Of a stretch of DNA of 64,000 bases, positions 49,401 to 59,100 are shown piece after piece. Below the pieces are notes generated by a model. The model was not told the origin of the DNA. It did not search any database and saw nothing but the letters and a program-made list of their open reading frames with translations. Numbering within the stretch: position 1 is the first letter of the stretch; each line of letters opens with the position of its first letter. This DNA comes from Maylandia zebra. Taxonomy: Eukaryota > Chordata > Actinopteri > Cichliformes > Cichlidae. Position numbers and translations under genes: made by a program. The DNA is taken from contig NC_135177.1 of NCBI RefSeq assembly GCF_041146795.1, forward strand, positions 38,217,560 to 38,281,559, in the 5' to 3' direction.

Positions 49401-52400
49401 TTAAGTTGCTTGAAGACGTTTCACCTCTCATCCGAGAAGCTTCTTCAGTTCTAAGGTCAAATGGTGGAGAGTCCCAGATTTAAACCCGGTGGGAGTTTCC
49501 CCCCACAGAGGGACAAAAGGACCCCTGATGATCCTCTAATCACATGAGACAAGGTGTGAAACTGGGTGTGGGTCCCAATCAGCCAGGGTTTCGGGTGAGC
49601 TCATTGTGAAACCTGGCCCCACCTTATCATGTGATTTCCTGAGGTCAGATGGCCCAGGATGTGAGTGGGCGTTAAGGTGTCTGGGAAGGAACTCAAAACT
49701 GGATTATAGATGGCAGAACATTGGCATCCTCAAAGAGTGTCCTTTATCCTTAAGATGCAGATGAACTGCTGAGTCTTGTCCTGTGGAGGTGGCTCTTCTG
49801 TGTTGTGCCATGCGCTTGTGAAGTGGCTGTTTGGTCTCTCCAATGTAGAGGTCTGAGCATTCCTCGCTGCACTGTACAGCAAACACCACATTGTTAAGTT
49901 TGTGTTTTGGCGTTTTGTCTTTCGGGTGAACCAGTTTGTGTCTGAGCGTGTTGCTGGGTCTGAAATGCACTGGGATGTCATGCTTGGAGAAAACTCTCCT
50001 GAGTTTCTCTGATACACCGGCTACATAGGGGATGACAATGTTGTTGCGTCTGTCCTTCTTATCCTCCCTCGCTGGTGTCTGGTCTTCTTTTCTGTGCCTC
50101 TTTGCTGACTTTAAGAACGCCCATTTAGGATAGCCGCACGTTTTGAGTGCTTCCTTTACATGTGTGTGTTCCTTCTTTTCCCCTTCAGGCTTAGAGGGAA
50201 CATGTTCTGCCCGGTGGTGTAGGGTCCTGATTACTCCAAGTTTGTGTTCCAGAGGGTGATGGGAGTCAAAGAGGAGGTACTGGTCCGTGTGTGTGGGCTT
50301 CCGGTAAACTTCGATGTTGAGTTTGCCGTTCTCTTCAATGTGCACAGCGCAGTCCAGGAAAGGCAAACAGTCGTCCTTTGTGTCTTCCCTGGTGAACTTG
50401 ATGTTTTTATCCACAGCGTTAATGTGCGCAGTGAAGGATTCCACTTCTTGTGTCTTGATTTTGACCCAGGTGTCGTCCACATATCTGTACCAGTGGCTGG
50501 GTACTCTTCCTTTGAAAGAGCCAAGAGCCTTCCTTTCCACTTCCTCCATGTAAAGGTTGGCTACAATAGGTGACACGGGGGAGCCCATGGCACAGCCATG
50601 TTTTTGTCTGTAGAAGCCTTCGTTGTATTTGAAGTATGTAGTGGTGAGGCAGAGGTCTAACAGTGTGCAGGTCTGATCGGGTGTGAAGTTGGTCCTGTCC
50701 TCCAAGGAGCTGTCTTCTTGTAGTTGTTTTCTGACAGTCTCCACGGCCTCCGTGGTGGGTATGCAAGTGAAGAGAAAGACTACATCAAAGGACACCATGG
50801 TTTCATCTGGATCCAGGGTAAGTTTCTGGACCTTGTCGGTGAAGTCGGTGGAGTTCTTGATGTGGTGTGGGGTGTTCCCCACGAGAGGAGCAAGGATGGT
50901 AGCAAGGTGTTTAGCAATGTTATAAGTGGCTGAGTTTATGCTACTGACTATGGGTCTGAGTGGGACAGCTTCCTTGTGGATTTTAGGAAGTCCGTAGATG
51001 CAGGGTATGGCATCCCCTGGGTAAAGGCGGTGATATGTAAGGCGGTCAATGATTTTGTCCCTTTCGAGAGACCAAACAGCCACTTCATAAGCGCAAGAAG
51101 AGCCACCTCCACAGGACAAGACTCAGCTGTCCATCTGCATCTAAAGGTCAAAGGTCACTCTTTCGAGGATGCCAATGTTCACATTTTGGACAGAGAGGAC
51201 AGATGGTTTGAAAGAGGAGTGAAAGAAGCATCCACTGTGAGCGACCATCTTTGAACAGAGGCGGGGTTTACGACACCAACTCTCTGCCATCTATAATCCA
51301 GTTTTGAGATCCTCCCCAGACGCCTTAACGCCCACTCACATCCTGGGCCATCTGACCTCAGGAATTCGCATGATAAGGTGGGGCCAGGTTTCACAATGAG
51401 CTCACCTGAAACCCTGGCTGATTGTGACCCACACCCAGTTTCACACCTTGGGTCATGTGATTAGAGGATCATCAGGGGGTCCTTTTGTCCCTCTGTGGGG
51501 GGAAACTCCCACCGGGTTTATATCTGGGACTCTCCGCCATTTGACCTTAGAACTGAAGAAGCTTCTCGGATGAGAGGTGAAACGTCTTCAAGCAACTTAA
51601 AGAAGTCCAGACGCTTTTCTTTCCAAGCTCCTTAGACTACGATGACCTGGATGACTGAGAACCTTCACAGACACACTGCTATGCTGATGACACCCAGCTC
51701 TATCTGTCCATGAAGCCAGATAACACACACCAATGAGTTACACTGCAGGAATGTCTTAAAGACATAAAGACCTGGATGGCCGCTAACTTTCTGCTTCTTA
51801 ATTCAGATCAAACTGAGGTTATTGGGCTTTATAACCAGTGATGGGTTTAGTGAATGGGTGTTGTGGTAAGACCTGAGGACCGACAGTCAGACTCTGCTGC
51901 AGCGTGGCAGTCAGTCGCTCCACCAGTTGGTCCTGGATGCCGCCGCTGTCCTGAAAGCGAAGAAGACGAGGTTTGATGCTCCCGTGTATCATCTGACAGA
52001 GATCTTAATGGACTTCTGTCAAACTGACTCTGACCCGAGGTCCAAGCTTTCAGTAGGACAGATTGTTGTAAGGCTTTCTTTGCAGCACAACGACTGCACC
52101 TCATACAGAACGCAGAGTCCTCATGGGTATGCAGAAATCTGAAGTCACTGCATCAGCTTGCAGGTCAGCACAGAATGACCTTTAAGTCCATCCTCTGGTT
52201 CCCGATACTGTCATACAGCTGTGACCTGCTCAGCTCAGATATTTGAACTGCTCCGAGTGTGTGTGTCTGTGTTTTTTTGTGTAGTTTTGTTTTGTGTGAA
52301 GTGTGTAGAGTTGATGTGTGTGATGAAATGCTGTATGAATAAAGTTTGCATCGACAGTTTGAACAGAGACACGACAATGCTGCTCTGTGGCGACTCTTTC

Positions 52401-52606
52401 ATGCTCTGATCGCTCTCACTGATCAAACAACCTCCAACAGGTGAGTACACACTCGTGCTGACCTCACATTACCACCGTACCTACCTGGCAGTGAGAGAGC
52501 GCACTCAGAGCCTGTTTGTAGAGCTGAACCGCTTTGTGTTGCTTCCTCTGCACCAGGTAACACTCAGCCAGCACCTCGCACACCTGAGCCTGTGCCAGGT
52601 AGTCCC

Positions 52607-52641
<35 letters not shown>

Positions 52642-55266
52642 AGCACAGGGGTCTCACCTGTCCGATGTACATAGACAGTACTGATGTTACCTGTGTCTCT
52701 GAATCCCTGTAGGGCGAGGATTAAGCTCTCTGCTGCTTCCTCTTCCTCACCGATCCGACTGAAGGCAAACGCAAGGTTACTGAAACAGCGAGCCTGGTCG
52801 CCACGGCAACCCTGAGAGCCTGTACACAAACACAGAGCATTGTTATAGCTAAACTGATTTTCCTGTCAGACTCCTGATTAAAGATGTGGCAAGTGTTTGT
52901 GAGGGTCAAAGGTGAACTGCTTAAACAGGTGAGCCGCAGGTGTGCGCCTCACCGTACAGTCCAGCGGCCAGCCTGTGGTAGTCCACGGCGGACCTGAACT
53001 GGCCCATGGAGTTCAGCGCCGCTCCCAGGTTGTGCAAGACCTTGGGCAGCAGGGGGGGCCACTTAGCCGCGGGGCTCAGAGCCTTCTGGAAACACTGCAC
53101 TGCCTCCTGGAAAGACCTGAGCCGGCAGTAAGACACGCCCACCGACAGGTACAGCTCACCTGAGTGACAGAGAAGCAGTTACAGTAACTAGTGCGTGCTC
53201 TCCTCCTGCCTGGGTGTTTGGTACGCAGGGCCCACGACTGAGAACAGGAAGGCTGCACAGATGGTTATTATCACCGCCTTGGAGGCCATCGCCAGATCCT
53301 CCTGTCTCAGGTAAACCAGGGCCATGTGATGCCTCACATCCCGCCCACAAACCCGTTTGACCCGCGGCTCTCTAGTGGGTACCACAGGTCCATCGGGTCC
53401 CACACCTCCAGACTCACCTCTTCCCCTGGACCAGGGGTCAGCAACCTTTAACACCCAATGAGCCATCTGGACGCACCTGAGCGGCACCCGCAATCACGCC
53501 TCGCCGCCTTTACGTCTGTGCTCTCTCTGCTGTTGTGTTGGTGTGTGTCGGGCTGTGAGCTGCAAAGCTACAGTCGGCTGTGTGCGCACAGCAACCGTGT
53601 GTGAAAAGTGGTCAATAAAGAGATGCTGAAAAGCCTGTTCATGGAAACATCGTCGGGTCTGCCGTGATATGTTTACAACGGGACTTCTGCTCCTGAACCT
53701 CTGCGCACAGCGTCTGCAGATCGGGGCTGTACGAAGTCACTTTCATCTTTACGCAGGACTGTAAGCTGTCGTCTGTGAGGCGTGAGCGTGTTTGTGTTAA
53801 CATAGTTGGGGAACAGCTGCTGACATGATGTGGATCCGAAGAGCCATAATTGGCCTGGCTGGGGTTGAAAGTCTCGGTAAATGCACGCTGTTTCGGCGGG
53901 TACACCAGCTTCCACGAGTGTGACGCTTATTTTGAGCGATGAAAAAATAGAATATAATTTTATTTTTATATTTCAATATCACAATAATCTTCCAATTTAG
54001 AACTACAAGTTAAAAAAGAACTAACATAAATAAATTACACTTCAGCTAAATACTTCTAATTTATTTTCCCAAACCACGCGGAGCCGCACTATAAGGACTA
54101 AAGAGCCGCAGGTTGCCGACCCCTGCCCTGGACCATTCGGACGGTTAACAAACACCCTCCCCCCACACCCCACCTTGGCCACCCACCAACCTGAACCCTC
54201 GTCACTCAGGTCAGTCACACACAGACTCTACTTAGACCAAGTCTCTGCACCACCTCCAAGCATTTTGCAGGTTTTTTCTCTAACGGCTTTCTCTTGTGTC
54301 TCCTGTGTGTTATTTATTCCTGCATAGTTGCCTTGGAGCACCACAGCTCGATTGCACAGTGACACTAAAGGCCTATTCTATTCTATTCTATTCCATTCTG
54401 AATCAAGCAACCTTCTTTCGGGTGATTACCCAGAGTCCTCGGGTCCGTAATGCTCCCCATCAAACTCAGACACTCTGACAGCACACCGATGATGTCCTCC
54501 TGGTTGCACTGATCTGATTGGGTCATGTGACTTCCTGCTTCTGACAGGGCGGTGGCTGCATAGTCCAACATGTTGGCCACTCTGTAACTCTCTGCAGCTC
54601 GCAAGTAACCCTGAGCCGCCAGCGCCCAGTCCTGTGACACACAGACAGACACACCTGAGTCACCTGGCTCACCTATTCTGTGTCAAATTCAGGTTTTGGT
54701 CCTGACCCGTGTCCTGCTGTAACAGCGGCTCATCTCCACGCAGGCATCCCCCTCGCTGCAGCCGTCTCCTTGTGACCTATACAGCTGGGCAGCTTGCAGG
54801 AAGTAGGTGGCGGCCTCCCGGCTCTGCCCCAGTGCATCATGGGCCAGGGCAAGGTTGAACTGGAGGTCAGGGAGGCGGTCGGCCTTGGGACCAGGCTGAG
54901 CATGCCGCAGGAAGTCCAGACCTTTCCGAGGTCGTCCTACCTCCACATAGGCAGCCCCGAGGTTAAAGGAACAGGCCCGCAGGACCCGCGAGTCCTGGAG
55001 CTGAGAGCATGATATGAAATGTAGTGCCAGGAGTGCCACTAACACTGCTGACACCACATCTGTTCTTGTAACCGCCTCACCTGCTCTGCAGCCTTCAGGG
55101 CATCTCTGAAGTACCTCAGCGCCTCCTGTGGGCGTCCCTCCTGCAGCGCTTTGTTCCCAGAAGATGTCAATTCCTCAATGTCTGCTGTCTGCTTCCGCCC
55201 CACACTCCCACTCCTCCTCTTCACCTTCACAGCTTCTTTACCTGAAGGGGCTGCACGGGACGCCAT
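46434..55266 (-). CDS. ttc24: Tetratricopeptide repeat protein 24
   Basis: Minus-strand exons: 55266-55081, 55000-54707, 54631-54430, one near 53400-53275 with uncertain edges, 53159-52953, 52819-52691, 52606-52485, 51950-51873, then C-terminal exons 48461-48391, 48324-48251, 46656-46617 and 46545-46434. Apart from the uncertain exon, phases agree throughout; total about 530 residues. After a basic N-terminus come TPR helices, among them [60 protein letters not shown] and [20 protein letters not shown]. The tail is Pro/Ser-rich. TPR arrays mediate protein binding; the role of TTC24 is not established. Identity rests on the TPR layout and on adjacency to iqgap3, as at human 1q22. The last four exons are inferred from splice phase and open frame; an alternative is that the gene stops near 51819. 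Introns hold a hAT element and a LINE/Penelope nest. Confidence 0.8.
46740..46916 (-). mobile_element. LINE 3' UTR fragment
   Basis: The sequence 'caataatacagagaaa...agcactttggtgacag.gggaaggaaaaa...aacaggaagaaacc' is the 3' end shared with the LINE at 47345-47993. It lies in a ttc24 intron. Confidence 0.7.
47345..47993 (-). mobile_element. Rex1/L2-type LINE 3' end with C-terminal coding remnant
   Basis: The left part is the LINE 3' UTR (gagcagcactttggcaacagtgggaaggaaaaact and following). The right part reads on the minus strand as the end of the LINE protein: [20 protein letters not shown], then [17 protein letters not shown] and stop at about 47720. The remainder of the element is missing. 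It lies in a ttc24 intron. Confidence 0.8.
49367..51672 (-). mobile_element. Penelope-like retroelement with inverted arms and 17-bp target duplication
   Basis: The element begins tgtaagtagcttggaaag and ends gactgagaaccttcacagac. It is flanked by acactgctgtgcagatg (49350-49366) and acactgctatgctgatg (51673-51689), the duplicated LINE target with two differences. The outer 400-600 bp at each end are inverted copies of each other, including a shared tract 'gaagcttctcggatgagagg'. The right arm also carries, on the plus strand, a copy of the end of the element's own open frame ([20 protein letters not shown], 51107 onward). This inverted-arm layout is known for Penelope-like elements. Confidence 0.85.
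49704..51119 (-). pseudogene. Penelope-type reverse transcriptase / GIY-YIG endonuclease, N-terminally truncated
   Basis: A 471-codon open frame. From about residue 20 it is a Penelope reverse transcriptase: [20 protein letters not shown], then [30 protein letters not shown] and the catalytic YVDD ([10 protein letters not shown]). It also has [20 protein letters not shown]. The C-terminal GIY-YIG nuclease is seen as [20 protein letters not shown] with KRMAQHRRA. The first 20 or so residues ([20 protein letters not shown]) come from the inverted copy of the element's own 3' part, so the true N-terminus is missing. The C-terminus also diverges after about KDKGHS. Long and open, but structurally incomplete. 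Confidence 0.85.
53432..54125 (-). mobile_element. Internally deleted hAT element with transposase C-terminus
   Basis: Terminal inverted repeats CAGGGGTCAGCAACC / GGTTGCCGACCCCTG are flanked by a perfect 8-bp duplication, ccctggac (53424-53431 and 54126-54133). The minus strand keeps the end of a hAT transposase, [20 protein letters not shown] and then [17 protein letters not shown], matching the dimerisation-domain end of fish hAT proteins. It is non-autonomous. Its edge lies within about 60 bp of the probable ttc24 exon near 53275-53400. Confidence 0.9.
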
Positions 55267-56101
55267 GCTGGACCTGAAGGAGGAAGAGTCACCTGGATAA
55301 AGACATGCAGATGTGCTAACCTGCTGCCTTCATCAATGAATCAGCTGACTACCGGAGAACCTGCAGGTTCAGGTGTGTGGACCAATCAGTCAGATCCATC
55401 CTCAGGATCAGGCGCAGGTCAGTGAGACAAATCAGTAACAGTGATTATCTACGTTATTATTGATCCATGAGGAAAGGTCTGATCAATCAGTAAGAGCTTA
55501 TACTGAGGTTATTAAAGGGCTGAATCAGCTACAGCAGAGTACATCACTGAATTGCTGCCGATAACAAACACTCACAGCTTGCAGGGGATGATGAAGCTCC
55601 TCCTCCTCACTGCTCACCTGTCCCCTGACACCGAACATTTGAAGCAGCTAGCCCCTCTGCTAAACCGCTCTGACCTGCAGGTTGACTCGTTGCTATGGTA
55701 ACGCGGAAGTGGTCGGTAAAACCGGCAGCAACAGAAGAAGACTTCGCAAGTAAACTCTTTGCATTATGACGTCACGCCAGGTGAGTTATAAGATGTAAAT
55801 ATTTGCGGGAAGACCGTTTTCGATTCAGCTATTACGACAGTGAACTCCATAGACCACAATCCACCGCAATGAGGTTCTAGCCAATAGGAGGCAAGGCTGA
55901 CGGCTCGACCAATTAGAGAGCGGCGGGAGCTTTGAAACTCCAGGCAGGAAACAGTCGGAGGACGGTTGGAGCTCCGCTGCGGTTTCTGTGTTTTTAACCG
56001 AGACTTTGGGACACATTCGGGCACCGAGAGGACCCGGACCGGGACACCGAGACACCCGCAACGACCCGACACAGACCCGGGAGACCGAGAGGGGGGACAA
56101 C
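55267..56101. promoter_or_regulatory. Divergent promoter region of ttc24 and iqgap3
   Basis: The start codons of ttc24 (55266, minus) and iqgap3 (56102, plus) face away from each other across 835 bp. The right third (about 55900-56101) is CpG-rich (accgagaggacccggaccggga and similar) with no TATA box evident, as expected for a housekeeping-type start. Sharing of one promoter is inferred from geometry only; exact start sites are not visible. Confidence 0.5.
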
Positions 56102-59100
56102 ATGGCGGATTTAGCCGCGAACGGCCACTGTGAGTGTCGGTCAGAGAGTCCGGAATGACCGCAGCGTCAATCAGATTCATATGTAATTAACTCGGTGTCA
56201 CACTCCGTGATTTTCTGCGTCTGTGGGGTTAATTCAAAGGAGCTGACCTCAGTGCTGCTGCTTGCAGCTGTACCGATCAGCTACAACATTAAAACCACCA
56301 CAGGTGAGTCACCTGTCACAGGTCAGGTGATCGATGGACACTTGTCCAGGTGGACTCCTTATGATCCGGGTCTCAGTCTAAGATCTAAGGGCGTTTTCCC
56401 GCATGCGGTGTTCTGGTTCACCTGCACAGGTGGACACCGCTGGTGTGAAACAACCTGTGGAGGAGGCATTCTCGGTCTGGTTAGTTTACGGCGTGATGAT
56501 GTCATAGGTTTGGGGGAAAAAAAAGACCCGTAGCCCCACGTGCTGCAGTTTTTCTGTGTGAAAAAACAAACCAAAGTTTGCAAGACTTTAATGAAATGAC
56601 GTGTTTACAGTCACTTCAAGACAATAAGAGCAACGCGCCGAACCAGTGAAGCAATGTGCAATAAAGTTTCACGGGTTAAATGTCAATCGTATATCTTTCA
56701 CCTCTGTAATGTTCTGGATATTTATAACCGAGCGTTTGTGAATATTAGAGCAATTTCTTATGTTTGTAACTTTATAATATGAGAGGACGGTCCCTTGTGG
56801 CTCCTCTGTGATTGGGATCAGAGTCAAGCAGCCTTTGTAAGACTCGGAGTTTACGTCAAATATTATTACTGCTTTCTGAGCTCACTGGTTTACCTCCCAC
56901 CTGACCATGTCAGACTTACCTGAAGAAGATTCCAGGTCAAAGGTCCTCAGCAGCCTGCTGTCATCAGTTTCAATAAAACTTCTTAAAGTGATGAAGATGG
57001 TTCCCGGGAACATCAGCCTGCATCTGGATGAAGACGCGTTTGTAACGTGTGAGGAAGCTTCAGCTGCTTCAGACCGATTCAAAGATTGTGGATCAAACTT
57101 GCGTCACGTCCTCCATCATCATCAGCCCGAGCTCACCCCAAAGAGCTCCAGACCTCGAAACACGGCAGACCTTCATCACCTACGGGACTGTAAACTGATG
57201 ATGGCAGGAAGCTGAATATTCCACACTTCCTGTGAGAAGACTATTTTTGAGCTGGAATTTTTTTCAGGTGTGAGGGAAGCATCAGGAGTGCAGCTGGTTT
57301 TAATGATGTGACTCAGTGTTTTTGTCTGTAACTTGGTGCTGATCACATTCATTGATAAAGATGATCGATCATCCAGGTAAGGAAAAGTTGCTTCTGTTCA
57401 TCTGAAGCGTTTTCAGAGGGAGAAACGTTTCACCACCATCATCATCAGGTGATATCTTTAATATTGGTCCCGGAACTGACCCCATGGCCTGTCGTTGGTC
57501 AGCTGATGAGGGTGAAACGCTTCTCCCACTTCAGACGAACACAGTCGACCTTTTGTAATCAACAGTTTGATCTGATGTAGTGTTAGAAACGGGCTCAGCG
57601 TCATCTAAACAAACTGAGAGCACAATATTGATCTGCGGTTAAAGGAGTGACACGGGTGTGATGTCATGTTTCCTGGCGTGTTGCAGATGAGCGTCTGACC
57701 GCCGAGCAGATGGACGAACAGAGGATCCAGAATGTGGCCTATCAGTACCTGTGCAGGCTGGAGGAGGCCAAGAGGTCAGTGACCTGGACCAGGAGCACCT
57801 TAAGTGTTTGCTCACTTTTGTTAACAGAACCAGTTTCTTCTTCAGGTGGATGGAGGCATGTCTGGGGGAGGAGCTTCCTGCTCCCACAGAGCTGGAGGAG
57901 GCGCTGAGGAACGGCGTTATTCTCGCCAAACTGGGTCATCGCTTCGCTCCGAGCACTGTTCCTCAGAAGAAGATCTACGACCCGGAGCAGCTGCGATACC
58001 AGGTCACGACACACACCAGCTAGAACCAGTCTGATCCGGTCTACCGCTCTTTGGGGGGCGGGGTTATTGATCAACTCGATGATCAGCTCTGTATTGATCC
58101 CTGCAGGCTGTCGGTCTTCAGTTCCGCCACACTGACAACATCAACCACTGGAGAAACGCCATGACGGCACTTGGGCTGCCGGCGGTCAGTGAACACATCG
58201 ACGGATCATAGTATCGATTAGCCGATTGGTTTGAAGCTGGGCTGATCACCTGTTGTTGTTTCCAGATCTTCCATCCTGAAACGACCGACGTGTACGACAA
58301 GAAGAACATGCCGAGAGCGGTGTACTGCATCCACGCGCTCAGGTACGCCTCGTTGCTCGTCTGATCACCTATCCTCTGTGCCGCCTCTCACTTGTGCTCA
58401 CCTGTGCTCACGTCTCTCTGCAGCCTGTACCTGTACAGACTCGGTTTGGCCCCACAGATTCACGACCTGTATGGAAAGGTCAAGTTCACAGGTAAACGCC
58501 ACATAGGTAACTAATAATTTGGGATTAGTTTGGCTTTAGTGTACTTTCACAGAAGTTGGTGCTGGGAAGGTTTGGAAGGGGCTTTGACACCCGGGGGGTG
58601 GGTGCTACAGTACTGGGTGTTGGACCAATCACGGTCAATTTTGCTGACCTGTAACTTTGTTCAGAGGAAGAGATCAACAACATGAAGCTGGAGCTCGACA
58701 AATACGGGATCCAGATGCCCGCCTTCAACAAGATCGGAGGAATCCTGGCCAATGAGCTGTCAGTGGACGAGGCTGCAGGTAGGACCAGACTCTGATTGGC
58801 TGATAGCGGATGGAGCTACAGGATAGGAACAGACTGATTGGCTGCTGGGGGTACTGACCCTGCATTCTGCCAACAGTCCACGCGGCGGTGGTAGCCATTA
58901 ATGAGGCCGTGGACCAAGGGGATGTGGGTGTGACGGCGGTGGCTCTGAGGAACCCCGCTGCTCTCCTCACTGACCTGCAGGAGGCGTTGATGAGCGTCTA
59001 CCAGGAGATTCTGCAACGAGCGAGGAGGAGGAAGGCTGAACGGGCCGCCGGCGGGGTAAGACATTGATTGGTTAAAGAGATTTGTGTCCGTCCAGTCAGG

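Larger units (their letters stand above)
48655..51840 (+). mobile_element. L2-type LINE split by a Penelope-like insertion
   Basis: Reverse-transcriptase text runs from about 48655 to 49366 with frameshifts: [20 protein letters not shown], then [14 protein letters not shown] and [19 protein letters not shown]. After the insertion at 49367-51672 it resumes with [14 protein letters not shown] and [16 protein letters not shown], to about 51840. Several stops show the LINE was already dead. It lies in the ttc24 intron between exons 51950-51873 and 48461-48391, antisense to the gene. Confidence 0.85.

Noticed and set aside
50231-50933. Several 80-115 codon frames on both strands within the Penelope-like element
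   Set aside because: Alternative-frame shadows of the 49704-51119 reverse-transcriptase frame.
51819-51950. ttc24 ending at a TAA near 51819
   Set aside because: The stop lies in LINE sequence; a CAG|GTCTTA donor at 51873 leads in phase to downstream exons with open frame. Kept as an alternative because the donor is not strong.
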